Notes: generated by a model from the letters alone, not told the origin. Positions 25,617 to 35,286 are shown, numbered from the stretch's first letter. The stretch is DNA of 64,000 nt from Streptomyces sp. NBC_01750 (GCF_035918095.1 NZ_CP109137.1:4094001-4158000), one strand, 5' to 3'. Numbers and translations are program-made.

Positions 25617-28421
25617 ATGGGGACCATGCCCGAAGGAAGCAGTCCGAGCAGTCCGCGCACGCTCGCCGAAGCCCTGCGCAGCCGCGGCGACGAGGAGCTC
25701 GCCGCACTGCTGCGCGCCCGCCCCGATCTGCTGAACCCCGTGCCGAACGACCTGGGGCAGCTCGCCACCCGGGCCGGCACCCGCGCCTCCGTCGTACGCG
25801 CCCTGGAACGTCTCGACCGGTTCACGCTGCAGACCGCCGAGGCGCTGGCCGTGGCCCCCGACCCCGCGCCGTACGACACCCTGCGCGCGCTGCTGACCGG
25901 CTACGAGGGCGACGCGGCGATCGAGGCGGCTCTGCCGCACGCGGTCGCCGTGCTGCGCACGCAGGCGCTGATCTGGGGCGGCGACGACCGGCTGCGGCTG
26001 GTGCGCACCGCGCGCGAGCTCCTCACGCCGTCTCCCACCCGTCCCTCGCCGACCGGCCTGGGGCCGACCGTCGCCGAGGCCACCGCCGGGATGTCGCCGA
26101 CCCGGCTGCAGGAGATCCTGGCGGCCGCCGGGCTGCCGTCGTCGCACGACCCGGTCTCCGCGGTCGCCGCGCTGACCTCGCTGTTCACGGACCGAACGCG
26201 GATGGAGGCGCTGCTGGACACCGCACCGCCCGATGCGCTGACCGTCCTCGACCGGCTGGTCTGGGGCCCTCCGTACGGAGAGGTGACGGCCAACCCCACT
26301 CCGCCGGTGCGGTGGCTGCGCGACCGTGGGCTGCTGCTGCCCGCGTCCCCGCGCACGGTCGTGCTGCCGCGCGAGGCCGCTCTGCATCTGCGGGCCGGCC
26401 GCGCGCATCGCTCTCCGGAGCCGGTGCCGCCGCCGGTCGCGCCGGCCGCGACCGCGTCGATCACCGCGGGCCGTCCACAGGTTGTGGACAGTGCGGCGGC
26501 GGGCCAGGCGTACACCGCGCTCTCGACGGTCGAGGACCTGCTGAAGGACTGGCACGAGGGCGGTCCTGCGGTGCTCAGGTCCGGCGGTCTGTCGGTACGT
26601 GACCTCAAGCGCACGGCCACCGCGCTGGACACCACCGAGCAGATGGCCGCGTTCTGGCTCGAACTCTCATACGCGGCAGGGCTGTTGGCGTCCGACGGCG
26701 AGGCGGACGAGCGGTACGCGCCGACGCCCGCGTACGACGAGTGGCTGACCCTCCCGTCGGCGGAACGGTGGTCGCTCCTCGCCACGGCCTGGCTCACCGC
26801 GACCCGCACACCGGGCCTGGTCGGCGGCCAGGACGCCAAGGGCCGTACGCTCTCCGCCCTCGGCCCGGATCTGGACCGCTCGGCGGCACTGGAGGTCCGC
26901 CGCCGGGTCCTCGATCTCCTGGCCGCACTCCCGGAGGGCACGGCACCCGACCCGGAGACGCTGCTGGCCCGGCTGCGCTGGGAACGCCCGCTGCGGGGCG
27001 GCGGCGCGGCGGGCCAGGATGCGAACGCGGCCCGGAACGCGGTGAGCGGCGGCCCGACCGACCTGCGCTCGCGGATCGCGGCGTGGACGCTGATGGAGGC
27101 CGAGGTGCTGGGCGTCACGGGACGCGGGGCGCTGTCGACGCACGGCCGGGTCCTGCTGGGCGGCACGGGCCCGGCGGGGTCGGGTGCCGGCGCCCGGGCA
27201 CCGGCCGGAGCCGAGGCGGAGACCGGCGCCGGGCAGACCGGGGCCTCGCCGCCCGCGGGAACGGCCGCGGCGGGCGTCGGACCCAGCGCTGAGGCGGATA
27301 CGGGGACAGGCGGCACGTCAGGCGCCGGGTCCGTCCGCCAAGCCCCCTACAACGCCCCGTACGACGTCGTGTCGCCCGCGTCGCCGGCCTCGCCCGCCTG
27401 GCCCGCCTCCCCGGCCGAAAGCGCGTCCGGCGGAGCCGGCGCTCACGGCACGGCCACACCCGGCTTCACCGGCGAGCCCGACGTGCACGCCGCCGCCCGC
27501 GCCCTCGCGCCGCTCCTCCCCGCACCGCTCGATCACGTCCTCCTGCAGGCCGACCTCACGGCCGTCGCCCCCGGGCCCCTCGACCGGCCGCTCGCCGAGA
27601 CCCTCTCCGTGCTCGCCGACATCGAGTCCAAGGGCGGCGCGACGGTCTACCGCTTCACGCCCGGCTCCGTACGCCGCGCACTCGACGCCGGACGGTCCGC
27701 CTCCGATCTGCACACCTTCCTCGCCACCCACTCCCGCACCCCGGTGCCGCAGCCGCTCAGCTACCTCATCGACGATGTCGCCCGCCGGCACGGCCATCTG
27801 CGGGTCGGCTCCGCCTCCGCCTACGTACGCTGCGACGACGACGCGCTGCTCGGCGAGATCCTCGCCGACAAGCGGTCCCAGGGCCTGCGGCTGCGCCGGC
27901 TCGCTCCCACCGTGCTGGCGGCGCAGGCCGATCCCGCGACACTCCTCGACGGGCTGCGCGCCATGGGCTACGCGCCGGCCGCCGAGTCCGCGGAGGGCGA
28001 TGTGCTGATCACCCGCGCCCATGCCCGCCGCACCCCGCCCCGTACCCCGCCCGTCCCGGTCCCGGACGGACCGCCCCTGCCCCACGGCACTCTGCTCGGC
28101 ACCGCGGTGAAGGCGATCAGGGCGGGCGACCTCGCGGCCACCGTCGTACGCAAGCCCGTCCCGGAACCGGCCAGGAACGGCGAGCTCCCCCGTACGACCT
28201 CCGCCGAGACGCTCGCCACCGTGCAGGCCGCGGCGATGACCGGCTCCGCCCTGTGGATCGGTTACGTCAACGCGGACGGCGCGGCCAGCCAGCGCGTCAT
28301 CGCGCCGGTGCGCGTCGAGGGCGGCTTTGTGACGGCGTACGACCACACCGCGGACGAGGTCCGTACGTACCCGCTGCACCGCATCACCGGCGTCGCGGAA
28401 CTCGCGGACGACCCCGCCTGA
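25617..28421 (+). CDS. Helicase-associated (Helicase_C_3/XPB-Ssl2 N-terminal-like) protein
   Basis: A 934-residue cytoplasmic protein without Walker motifs. Leu-rich N-terminal helices (LAEALRSRGDEELAALL and QLATRAGTRASVVRALERL), a long Ala/Gly/Pro-rich linker (about 515-615) and a C-terminal domain with 'DLTAVAPGPLDRPLAETLSV', 'LSYLIDDVARRHGHLRVGSA' and 'LWIGYVNADGAASQRVIAPV' (a WYL-like end) match the actinobacterial family annotated Helicase_C_3. It lies one gene from the XPB helicase, a common arrangement; a DNA-repair partnership is inferred. TACCGT (25604-25609) is 7 nt before the ATG (leaderless). The last 38 nt overlap the convergent VanZ gene. Confidence 0.82.
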   Translation: MGTMPEGSSPSSPRTLAEALRSRGDEELAALLRARPDLLNPVPNDLGQLATRAGTRASVVRALERLDRFTLQTAEALAVAPDPAPYDTLRALLTGYEGDAAIEAALPHAVAVLRTQALIWGGDDRLRLVRTARELLTPSPTRPSPTGLGPTVAEATAGMSPTRLQEILAAAGLPSSHDPVSAVAALTSLFTDRTRMEALLDTAPPDALTVLDRLVWGPPYGEVTANPTPPVRWLRDRGLLLPASPRTVVLPREAALHLRAGRAHRSPEPVPPPVAPAATASITAGRPQVVDSAAAGQAYTALSTVEDLLKDWHEGGPAVLRSGGLSVRDLKRTATALDTTEQMAAFWLELSYAAGLLASDGEADERYAPTPAYDEWLTLPSAERWSLLATAWLTATRTPGLVGGQDAKGRTLSALGPDLDRSAALEVRRRVLDLLAALPEGTAPDPETLLARLRWERPLRGGGAAGQDANAARNAVSGGPTDLRSRIAAWTLMEAEVLGVTGRGALSTHGRVLLGGTGPAGSGAGARAPAGAEAETGAGQTGASPPAGTAAAGVGPSAEADTGTGGTSGAGSVRQAPYNAPYDVVSPASPASPAWPASPAESASGGAGAHGTATPGFTGEPDVHAAARALAPLLPAPLDHVLLQADLTAVAPGPLDRPLAETLSVLADIESKGGATVYRFTPGSVRRALDAGRSASDLHTFLATHSRTPVPQPLSYLIDDVARRHGHLRVGSASAYVRCDDDALLGEILADKRSQGLRLRRLAPTVLAAQADPATLLDGLRAMGYAPAAESAEGDVLITRAHARRTPPRTPPVPVPDGPPLPHGTLLGTAVKAIRAGDLAATVVRKPVPEPARNGELPRTTSAETLATVQAAAMTGSALWIGYVNADGAASQRVIAPVRVEGGFVTAYDHTADEVRTYPLHRITGVAELADDPA

Positions 28422-29082
28422 ACCGGTCCGCGAGCTTCGTCCGCGATGCCGTCCATCTCGCCCATGGGCGCGTACCGCCCCGCGCCCGGCGTGCCTTGCG
28501 CTCGCGCCTGCGCTTCTCCCGCTCCCGCTCCTCCCGCTCCAGCTCCGCGCGCTCCCGCCGCTCCAGCGTCCGGCGGCCCGGCTCGGCAAGGGTGTGGAAG
28601 CGATGTCCGATCCTTCGCCCCAGCAGGACATACGCGATCAGCGCGCCACTGGTGTTCAGGATGACGTCGTCCACGTCGAAGGCGCGTCCCTCGACGATCG
28701 CCCCCTGCGCCATCTCCACGAGGATCATCACCAGAGCGGCCAGCACGACGACCCGGATCATCCGGAGTCTGCGCGGCACGAGCACCGGCAGGATCAGCCC
28801 GAACGGCGCTCCGAGCACCAGATTGCCGCCGACCTGCTTGCACGCGGCGAGAAAGGTGTAGTCCTCGGCGTACTGCCGGAGCGAGTGCCCCGGCCGGAGG
28901 TTGGAGCCCGCCACATCCGCCGACGCCGGCGAGGGCGTGAGGGTCAGTTTGGCCAGGACGGCGGAGAAGGCGACGAGCGCGACGAACCCCACCACCATGA
29001 TCAGCACACGTAGGACGGTTCTGCCCCATGAGGCACGTGCCAGGGCTGTGCCGCCCACCGCGTCTTCCGTTTCTGCAGTCAT
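28384..29082 (-). CDS. VanZ family membrane protein
   Basis: A 232-residue protein with about four to five hydrophobic segments. 'NLRPGHSLRQYAEDYTFL', 'QVGGNLVLGAPFGLILPVL' and 'GRAFDVDDVILNTSGALIAY' are the VanZ-like signature. Members are linked to teicoplanin tolerance in enterococci, but most actinobacterial copies have no known role. The C-terminal 65 residues are strikingly charged (ERREREERE-type repeats, then Arg-rich). Start uncertain: the ATG at 29082 has GGGGAG very close, and a GTG at 29115 is also in frame. The 3' end overlaps the helicase-associated gene by 38 nt on the opposite strand. Confidence 0.82.
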   Translation of the reverse strand: MTAETEDAVGGTALARASWGRTVLRVLIMVVGFVALVAFSAVLAKLTLTPSPASADVAGSNLRPGHSLRQYAEDYTFLAACKQVGGNLVLGAPFGLILPVLVPRRLRMIRVVVLAALVMILVEMAQGAIVEGRAFDVDDVILNTSGALIAYVLLGRRIGHRFHTLAEPGRRTLERRERAELEREEREREKRRRERKARRARGGTRPWARWTASRTKLADRFRRGRPRVPRRR

Positions 29083-29276
29083 GTCTCCCCGGATGCCCCC
29101 GGACACCGCGGTCACGCAGCAGTGCTACGACGACACATGGCCCATCTGCAGGGCCACCGCGTGCCATCGCCCAACCGCTCCGCAGAGCTCCACCGGCACA
29201 TGCGCGCACTCATCCCCTCCGGTCCGGGTCCTCCGTACGGCACACTGGAGGTTTGGCCGTACCGAAAGGCGCAGGT

Positions 29277-30920
29277 GTGAACGGACCCCTCATCGTCCAG
29301 AGCGACAAAACCCTCCTCCTCGAGGTGGACCACGAGCAGGCGGACGCCTGTCGGCGCGCCATCGCGCCCTTCGCGGAACTGGAGCGTGCCCCCGAGCACA
29401 TCCACACCTACCGGGTCACCCCGCTCGGCCTGTGGAACGCCCGCGCCGCCGGGCACGACGCCGAGCAGGTCGTCGACGCTCTCGTGGCGTACTCCCGCTA
29501 CCCCGTCCCGCACGCCCTCCTCGTCGATGTCGCCGAGACGATGGCCCGCTACGGCCGGCTCACCCTCTCCAAGCACCCCGTCCACGGACTCGTGCTGACC
29601 ACCACCGACCGCCCGGTGCTCGAAGAGATCCTGCGGTCCAGGAAGGTCCAGCCGCTGGTCGGGGCCCGGATCGACCCGGAAACGGTCGCCGTCCACCCCT
29701 CCGAGCGCGGCCAGATCAAACAGACGCTGCTGAAGCTGGGCTGGCCTGCCGAGGACCTCGCCGGTTACGTCGACGGCGAGGCGCACAGTATCGATCTGGA
29801 CGAGACGGGCTGGGGGCTGCGCCCGTACCAGAAGCAGGCCGTCGAGGGCTTCTGGCACGGCGGCTCGGGTGTCGTCGTGCTGCCCTGCGGCGCCGGAAAG
29901 ACTCTGGTCGGAGCCGGTGCGATGGCGCAGGCGAAGGCGACGACGCTGATCCTGGTGACGAACACCGTCTCGGCTCGGCAGTGGAAGCACGAACTGGTGA
30001 AGCGCACCTCGCTGACCGAGGACGAGATCGGCGAGTACAGCGGTACGCGCAAGGAGATCCGCCCGGTCACGATCGCCACGTACCAGGTGCTGACGACGAG
30101 GCGGAAGGGGATCTATCCCCATCTGGAGCTCTTCGACTCCCGCGACTGGGGCCTGGTCATCTACGACGAGGTGCATCTGCTGCCCGCGCCGGTCTTCAAG
30201 TTCACGGCGGATCTGCAGGCCAGGCGTCGGCTCGGGCTGACGGCGACGCTCGTACGCGAGGACGGCCGCGAGTCGGACGTCTTCTCGCTCATCGGGCCGA
30301 AGCGTTTCGACGCGCCCTGGAAGGAGATCGAGGCGCAGGGCTACATCGCGCCTGCGGACTGTGTGGAGGTAAGGGTCAATCTCACCGACGCCGAGCGGCT
30401 CGCGTACGCGACCGCCGAGACGGAGGAGAAGTACCGCTACTGCGCGACGACCGAGACCAAGCGCAAGGTGACCGAGGCGCTGGTACGGAAGTTCGCGGGC
30501 CAGCAGATCCTTGTCATCGGCCAGTACATCGACCAGCTCGACGAGCTGGGCGAGCATCTGGACGCACCGGTCATCAAGGGCGAGACGTCCAACGCCCAGC
30601 GCGAGAAGCTCTTCGAGGCGTTCCGGCAGGGCGAGATCTCCGTGCTGGTCGTCTCCAAGGTCGCGAACTTCTCGATCGACCTGCCGGAGGCGACCGTCGC
30701 CATCCAGGTGTCGGGCACCTTCGGCTCCCGGCAGGAGGAGGCCCAGCGTCTCGGCCGGGTACTCCGCCCGAAGGCGGACGGCCACCAGGCCCACTTCTAC
30801 TCGGTGGTGGCGCGGGACACGATCGACCAGGACTTCGCGGCGCACCGGCAGCGGTTCCTGGCGGAGCAGGGGTACGCGTACCGGATCGTGGACGCGGACG
30901 AGCTGCTGGCGAACGACTAG
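29277..30920 (+). CDS. XPB-type DNA repair helicase
   Basis: A 547-residue superfamily 2 helicase. Walker A PCGAGKT lies near residue 202-208, the DEVH box (IYDEVHLLPAPVFKF) near 296, motif III 'LGLTATLVREDGRE', and motif VI 'QEEAQRLGRVLRPK' near 490; 'RVTPLGLWNARAAG' is the bacterial XPB N-terminal domain. It is a 3'-5' DNA translocase/helicase related to the eukaryotic TFIIH subunit; bacterial XPB partners with the nuclease Bax1 in archaea, but no such gene is next to it here. The GTG start at 29277 has AAAGG 7-8 nt upstream. Its TAG stop shares the CTAG palindrome with the stop of the convergent gene. Confidence 0.93.
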   Translation: MNGPLIVQSDKTLLLEVDHEQADACRRAIAPFAELERAPEHIHTYRVTPLGLWNARAAGHDAEQVVDALVAYSRYPVPHALLVDVAETMARYGRLTLSKHPVHGLVLTTTDRPVLEEILRSRKVQPLVGARIDPETVAVHPSERGQIKQTLLKLGWPAEDLAGYVDGEAHSIDLDETGWGLRPYQKQAVEGFWHGGSGVVVLPCGAGKTLVGAGAMAQAKATTLILVTNTVSARQWKHELVKRTSLTEDEIGEYSGTRKEIRPVTIATYQVLTTRRKGIYPHLELFDSRDWGLVIYDEVHLLPAPVFKFTADLQARRRLGLTATLVREDGRESDVFSLIGPKRFDAPWKEIEAQGYIAPADCVEVRVNLTDAERLAYATAETEEKYRYCATTETKRKVTEALVRKFAGQQILVIGQYIDQLDELGEHLDAPVIKGETSNAQREKLFEAFRQGEISVLVVSKVANFSIDLPEATVAIQVSGTFGSRQEEAQRLGRVLRPKADGHQAHFYSVVARDTIDQDFAAHRQRFLAEQGYAYRIVDADELLAND

Positions 30921-31306
30921 CCGGTCGGGAGGTTCGCGAGGATGGCGATCGTCGCAAGCCCGCTGACTCCGGAGGCCAACGCCAGCCAGCCGCGCGCCGC
31001 CCGGAAGCGGCGGCGGGCGGGCAGTCCCCATGTCACCAGCAGCATGACCACAGCGGCGAGCCAGAAGACGGGTGCGGCGATGAGCGACTGGTTGAGCGCG
31101 TCCGAGCAGTTGTCGGGGCCACAGCTGTCGGTGGCCATCGGCGAGAGCCCGACGAAGAACATGTCGATCATCAGCAGTGGGACGAGGAGGACGCCCGCGA
31201 CGATCCGCACCACGACGGCCTTGCCGTCGTGTGTGCGCGGGTCGCGCGCCGGCGGCAGAGCGCCGGGGAGCCAGAGGCCGGGGGTCGTCCCGGTGCGGTT
31301 CGTCAT
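30917..31306 (-). CDS. Small membrane protein, three transmembrane segments
   Basis: A 129-residue protein with hydrophobic segments at about 32-53, 73-93 and 104-124. Two Cys in SCGPDNC lie in the loop between the first two and could be extracytoplasmic. It overlaps the upstream GT87 gene by four bases (ATGA), so the two are translationally coupled, which points to a shared role in envelope glycan assembly. I do not recognise the family. Confidence 0.72.
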   Translation of the reverse strand: MTNRTGTTPGLWLPGALPPARDPRTHDGKAVVVRIVAGVLLVPLLMIDMFFVGLSPMATDSCGPDNCSDALNQSLIAAPVFWLAAVVMLLVTWGLPARRRFRAARGWLALASGVSGLATIAILANLPTG

Positions 31307-32526
31307 GGACGACAGTGAACCTCCGGGCGTCCGGCCGGCACCTCCGGTGACGTACTCAGATCGTCCGTGCGCGGGTACTCACCGCGGGGCCCGGGGAGTG
31401 TGAGGGCGGGCGCGGTCCGCCAGCCCGCGAAGGCCAGCAGAGCCAGCCCAAGGAGCGGATAGGGCGACGCCAACGGCTGCTGCCACCACGGCAGTTGGAG
31501 GTCCAGGCTGTCGCGGTGCGGGACCAGCCGGAGCGTGCGGACCACGAGGACCGCGGCCACCACCGCCGCGGTACGGGTCCGGCCCTCCGCGATCAGTACC
31601 GCCAGCAGCGGTACACACCACACCCAGTGATGCGACGGGCTGACCGGCGAGACGAGCAGCGCGGTCGTTGCGGTGACCAGGACGCCCCACTCCGCAGCGG
31701 CTCTGCGTGCGGTCCACAGGCCTGCGACGGCGGTGAGCGCGACGGCGAGCGCCCAGGCCGTGCCCGGCTCCGAGGTGTGCAGCACCCGGGCGAACAGGCC
31801 TTGCAGCGACTGGTTCTCGACCGTCCAGGCGTGGCCGGCCCGGCCGGTCCGGAAGATGCGCCGGGTCCAGAATTCGGCGCTGGCGTGCGGGAGTACGAGT
31901 GCGCCCAGCAGCACCGTGCCGGTGAAGGAGGCCAGGGCGGTGAGCCCGGCCCGTACCCGGCCGGTGATCAGGAGATGGACGATGAACACGGCGGCCGTCG
32001 GCTTCACTCCGGCCGCGACGCCGAGCGCGAAGCCCTTGCCGATGGCTTCCTTGTCCCGCGACAGGTCCCACAGCACCAGGCAGACGAGTGCGAGGTTCAG
32101 CTGCCCGACGAGGAGGGTCTGGAAGACCGGTTCGAGCCAGAGGCCTGCGGCGATCGCGGAAATGACCAGCGGGGTGCGCGCCGGGAGCCCGGCGAATCGG
32201 CAGGAGAGGCGCACAAGCAGGGCGAGCAGAATCGCGTTCCCGGCGACGAAGACCACTTTGAGCGCCGGGACGGGCAGCCATGTGGTCGGTACGAAGAGGA
32301 TCGCGGCGAAGGGCGGAGAGGTGGCGGGCAGTGGCCACTCCGTGACGGTGAATCCGTAAGGATCGGCGCCGTTGGCGACGGCTGCCCCCTCGACCCGGTA
32401 CACGAGGGTGTCGGCCACGGGGATGCGCTGGGCGATGCAGAGCGCGATGAGCGCGGCGAGCGAGAGCGCGAGGGCGACGACGGATACTGCGGTGAGTAAA
32501 CGAGGGGTCACGTTCCGGTACTTCAC
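31303..32526 (-). CDS. GT87-type polyprenyl-phosphate-dependent mannosyltransferase (DUF2029)
   Basis: A 407-residue multi-spanning protein with about ten hydrophobic segments. 'VYRVEGAAVANGADPY', 'LPATSPPFAAILF' and 'LLVGQLNLALVCLV' match the GT87/DUF2029 family of alpha-1,2-mannosyltransferases that use decaprenyl-phosphomannose outside the membrane; an Asp in the first loop (VADTLVYR) would be the catalytic base. The GTG at 32526 is preceded by TAGGGT 7 nt upstream (leaderless). Codon 10 is TTA (32497-32499), so translation may depend on bldA tRNA and rise late in growth. The acceptor glycan is unknown. Confidence 0.85.
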   Translation of the reverse strand: MKYRNVTPRLLTAVSVVALALSLAALIALCIAQRIPVADTLVYRVEGAAVANGADPYGFTVTEWPLPATSPPFAAILFVPTTWLPVPALKVVFVAGNAILLALLVRLSCRFAGLPARTPLVISAIAAGLWLEPVFQTLLVGQLNLALVCLVLWDLSRDKEAIGKGFALGVAAGVKPTAAVFIVHLLITGRVRAGLTALASFTGTVLLGALVLPHASAEFWTRRIFRTGRAGHAWTVENQSLQGLFARVLHTSEPGTAWALAVALTAVAGLWTARRAAAEWGVLVTATTALLVSPVSPSHHWVWCVPLLAVLIAEGRTRTAAVVAAVLVVRTLRLVPHRDSLDLQLPWWQQPLASPYPLLGLALLAFAGWRTAPALTLPGPRGEYPRTDDLSTSPEVPAGRPEVHCRP

Positions 32527-32579
32527 GGCCGCGACCCTACTAGTGGATCAGCTGAAGCAGGCCGAGCGGGCCGGGCAGG

Positions 32580-32822
32580 TCAAGCAGATTGAGCAGGCCG
32601 GACAGGTGGATCAGGTCGGTCGGAGCTCCTCAGCGGCGGGCGGACTCCGGCCTCCTCGGCGTACTCACCGAGGACGGCGACGCTGAAGACGGCGCCGGCG
32701 AAGACCTTGACCGCGCGGAGCGCGTTGCCGACATGGTGCGGGGAGTGGGGTGCGGCGCCGGTGGCCGTGGCGCCGCGACCGGGGTGGGGGACGTGGCCTG
32801 GGGTAAAGGTTGCAGTACTCAT
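32580..32822 (-). CDS. Small hypothetical protein
   Basis: An 80-residue protein beginning MSTATFTPGHVPHPGRGATA, with one moderately hydrophobic stretch (ALRAVKVFAGAVFSVAVLGE) and a Pro/Arg-rich C-terminus. CATCAT lies 6 nt before the ATG. It is in the same direction as the GT87 gene, with 53 nt between. The family is unknown to me, and the codon use is consistent with a real gene. Function cannot be stated. Confidence 0.5.
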   Translation of the reverse strand: MSTATFTPGHVPHPGRGATATGAAPHSPHHVGNALRAVKVFAGAVFSVAVLGEYAEEAGVRPPLRSSDRPDPPVRPAQSA

Positions 32823-33129
32823 GTCTCCATGATGGTTTCCGGGCCCGCTCCTCGCATCGGACCACGGACTGAACCGTGAGACCGCTCGCGTACGACTCCA
32901 GGCATACGTCATCTCCTACGGGGAGGACGGCGGCGGCTCCTTCCCCGTGAAAAACCATTCGCCCGCGATCCGCGCTCTGACTACAATCGCCCGTCTTGCC
33001 CGCCTCCCCTGGGGAGCGCCGCCGCCCGGACGGAAACCGGCCGGTCCGCCATGCCGTGATCCCTGCCGTGACCCGTGCCGGGATCCATGCCGTGATCCTG
33101 ATCCACGCCGTAGCCGCCGGAGGCAACCC
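32823..33129. other. Divergent intergenic region with repeated ATGCCGTGATCC words
   Basis: The gap between the small hypothetical gene and the second HelD gene holds no gene. The 12-mer ATGCCGTGATCC occurs at 33051-33062 and 33087-33098, with related GATCC/GCCGTG words between and after. I looked for the ~19-bp palindromic rifamycin-associated element known upstream of Streptomyces rifamycin-resistance genes and did not see one. Confidence 0.5.
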
Positions 33130-35232
33130 GTGCCCGCGCACGTCCCTGAACCCGCCGACCCCAGCTCCGCCGACCCGCTCGGGCGCGAACGCGCCCATCT
33201 CGCCGATTCGCGTGCCGCGCTGCGCGCGATGCGCGAGGACGTCCAGGCACTCGACATCCGCGATGTCACCGCGAACTGGGTCAACGCCGCCGTCCTGGAG
33301 GCGCAGATCGAGGAGCGCATCAAAGCGCTCGCCGACTTCTCCCACACGCCGCTCTTCTTCGGCCGGCTGGACTATCTGCATACGGTCGGCGCGGAACAGG
33401 CGGAGGGCGCGGCGGGAGAGCGCTTCTACATCGGCCGCCGCCATGTCCACGACGCGGACGGCGATCCGATGGTCATCGACTGGCGCGCGCCCGTCTCACA
33501 GCCGTTCTACCGGGCGTCGATGAAGGACCCGCTGGACGTCGGCCTGCGGCGGCGCTTCGGCTACACGGGCGGCGACCTCACGGCGTACGAGGACGAGCAT
33601 CTGTCCGACCCGGCCACTGAGATGTTTTCCGGCTCGGCCGGGGGGCAGGGGACGAGCAAGCTGCTCCAGGCCGAGATCGAGCGCCCGCGCGTCGGCCCGA
33701 TGCGGGACATCGTCGCCACGATCCAGCCGGAGCAGGACGAGATCGTACGGTCCGGGCTCGGCGGCACGGTGTGTGTCCAGGGCGGTCCCGGCACCGGAAA
33801 GACGGCGGTGGGCCTGCACCGGGTGGCGTATCTGCTGTACGCGCACCGGGAGCGGCTGGCGCGGACCGGGACGCTGGTCATCGGACCGAACCGTTCCTTC
33901 CTCCACTACATCGAGCAAGTGCTGCCCGCGCTGGGAGAGTTGGAGGTCAGACAGTCGACGGTCGACGACCTGGTGGCCCATGTGGAGGTACGCGGCGCGG
34001 ATACGGCGGACGCGGCGGTCATCAAGGGCGATGCCCGGATGGCTCAGGTGCTGCGCCGGGCGGTCCGCGCACATGTGACCATGCCGGCCGAGCCGCTGAT
34101 GGTGGTGCGCGGCTCGCGGCGGTGGCGGGTGCCCGCGTACGAACTCGCGGAGATCGTGGGGGAGTTGCTCGATCGCGACATCCGCTACGGCGCGGCGCGC
34201 GAGGCTCTTCCGCAGCGGCTCGCGCATGCGGTCCTGGTCCGTATGGAGCAGGCGGGCGAGGCCCCGGACGACCGGGTACAGGACGCGGTGGCGCGCAATC
34301 CCGCGGTGAAGGCGGCGGTGAAGGCGGCGTGGCCGCCGGTCGACCCGGCGAAGCTGGTGCTGCGGCTGCTGTCCGACGCGGAGTTCCTGGCGGAGCACGC
34401 GGAGGGGCTGCTGACTGCCGACGAGCAGAAGACGGTGCTGTGGGCGAAGCCGGCGCGCAGCGTGCGGGCCGCCGCATGGTCTTCCGCGGATGCCGTACTG
34501 ATCGACGAGGCGAACGATCTGGTGCAGCGCACGCACTCGCTCGGCCATGTCGTGCTGGACGAGGCGCAGGATCTGTCCCCGATGCAGTACCGCGCGGTGG
34601 GCCGGCGCTGCACGACGGGCTCGGCGACGGTGCTCGGCGATCTGGCCCAGGGCACCACTCCCTGGGCGACGGCGAGTTGGGCCGACGCGCTCGGGCATCT
34701 GGGCAAGACGGACGCGGTGGTGGAGGAGTTGACAGCCGGTTTCCGGGTGCCGCGCGAGGTGATCGCGTACGCCTCCCGGCTGCTGCCGCACATCTCGCCG
34801 GGCCTGGCGGAGGTCCGGTCGGTCCGTGAGTCGCCGGGCTCGCTGGAGGTACGGAAGGTGACGGACGTCGCCGGCCTGGACGCGGCGGTGGTGAGGGCCT
34901 GTACCGAGTCGCTGCGCCAGGAGGGCTCGATCGGCCTGATCGCCGCGGATGCCCGGATCCCGGCGCTGGCCGAGGCCCTGACGGCGGCCGGCCACGCGTA
35001 TCTGTCACCCGGCGACGGGACGACCGCCGAGTCCCGCCTCACCCTGGTCCCGGCGTCGCTCGCCAAGGGTCTGGAGTACGACTACGTGGTGCTGGACGAG
35101 CCCGCCGCGGTCGTCGACGGCGAGCCCGACGAGCGGACCGGCCTGCGCCGGCTGTATGTGGCCCTGACCCGGGCCGTGTCGGGCCTGACCGTGCTGCACG
35201 CCGCCCCGCTGCCCGCGCAGCTCGGCAGCTAG
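33130..35232 (+). CDS. HelD/HelR family RNA polymerase-associated ATPase
   Basis: A 700-residue protein with the standard HelD layout: N-terminal antiparallel arm ('RERAHLADSRAALRAMREDV'), then 'FFGRLDYLHTVGAE...FYIGRRHVHDADGDPMVIDWRAP', Walker A GGPGTGKTAVG at 218-228, DEAQD at 477-481 and LYVALTRAVSGLTVLH at the end. HelD proteins bind RNA polymerase, clear nucleic acids and recycle it; the Streptomyces HelR members displace rifamycins. Which subgroup this belongs to cannot be decided by eye. Start: the GTG at 33130 has GGAGG 6 nt upstream; an earlier in-frame ATG at 32947 would add a CRDP-repeat peptide and is rejected. Confidence 0.88.
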   Translation: MPAHVPEPADPSSADPLGRERAHLADSRAALRAMREDVQALDIRDVTANWVNAAVLEAQIEERIKALADFSHTPLFFGRLDYLHTVGAEQAEGAAGERFYIGRRHVHDADGDPMVIDWRAPVSQPFYRASMKDPLDVGLRRRFGYTGGDLTAYEDEHLSDPATEMFSGSAGGQGTSKLLQAEIERPRVGPMRDIVATIQPEQDEIVRSGLGGTVCVQGGPGTGKTAVGLHRVAYLLYAHRERLARTGTLVIGPNRSFLHYIEQVLPALGELEVRQSTVDDLVAHVEVRGADTADAAVIKGDARMAQVLRRAVRAHVTMPAEPLMVVRGSRRWRVPAYELAEIVGELLDRDIRYGAAREALPQRLAHAVLVRMEQAGEAPDDRVQDAVARNPAVKAAVKAAWPPVDPAKLVLRLLSDAEFLAEHAEGLLTADEQKTVLWAKPARSVRAAAWSSADAVLIDEANDLVQRTHSLGHVVLDEAQDLSPMQYRAVGRRCTTGSATVLGDLAQGTTPWATASWADALGHLGKTDAVVEELTAGFRVPREVIAYASRLLPHISPGLAEVRSVRESPGSLEVRKVTDVAGLDAAVVRACTESLRQEGSIGLIAADARIPALAEALTAAGHAYLSPGDGTTAESRLTLVPASLAKGLEYDYVVLDEPAAVVDGEPDERTGLRRLYVALTRAVSGLTVLHAAPLPAQLGS

Positions 35233-35286
35233 GGCGAGGCCGCCCCGGCCTTGTCCGGCGCGCCCCCGGACGCCCGTCGGGCGTGC

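Noticed and set aside
32947..33129. N-terminal extension of the second HelD protein from the ATG at 32947
   Set aside because: It would code for a CRDP-repeat peptide unlike any HelD, and GGAGG lies 6 nt before the GTG at 33130.
33030..33129. Rifamycin-associated element upstream of the second HelD gene
   Set aside because: No ~19-bp palindrome of the expected kind is present; only ATGCCGTGATCC repeats were seen.
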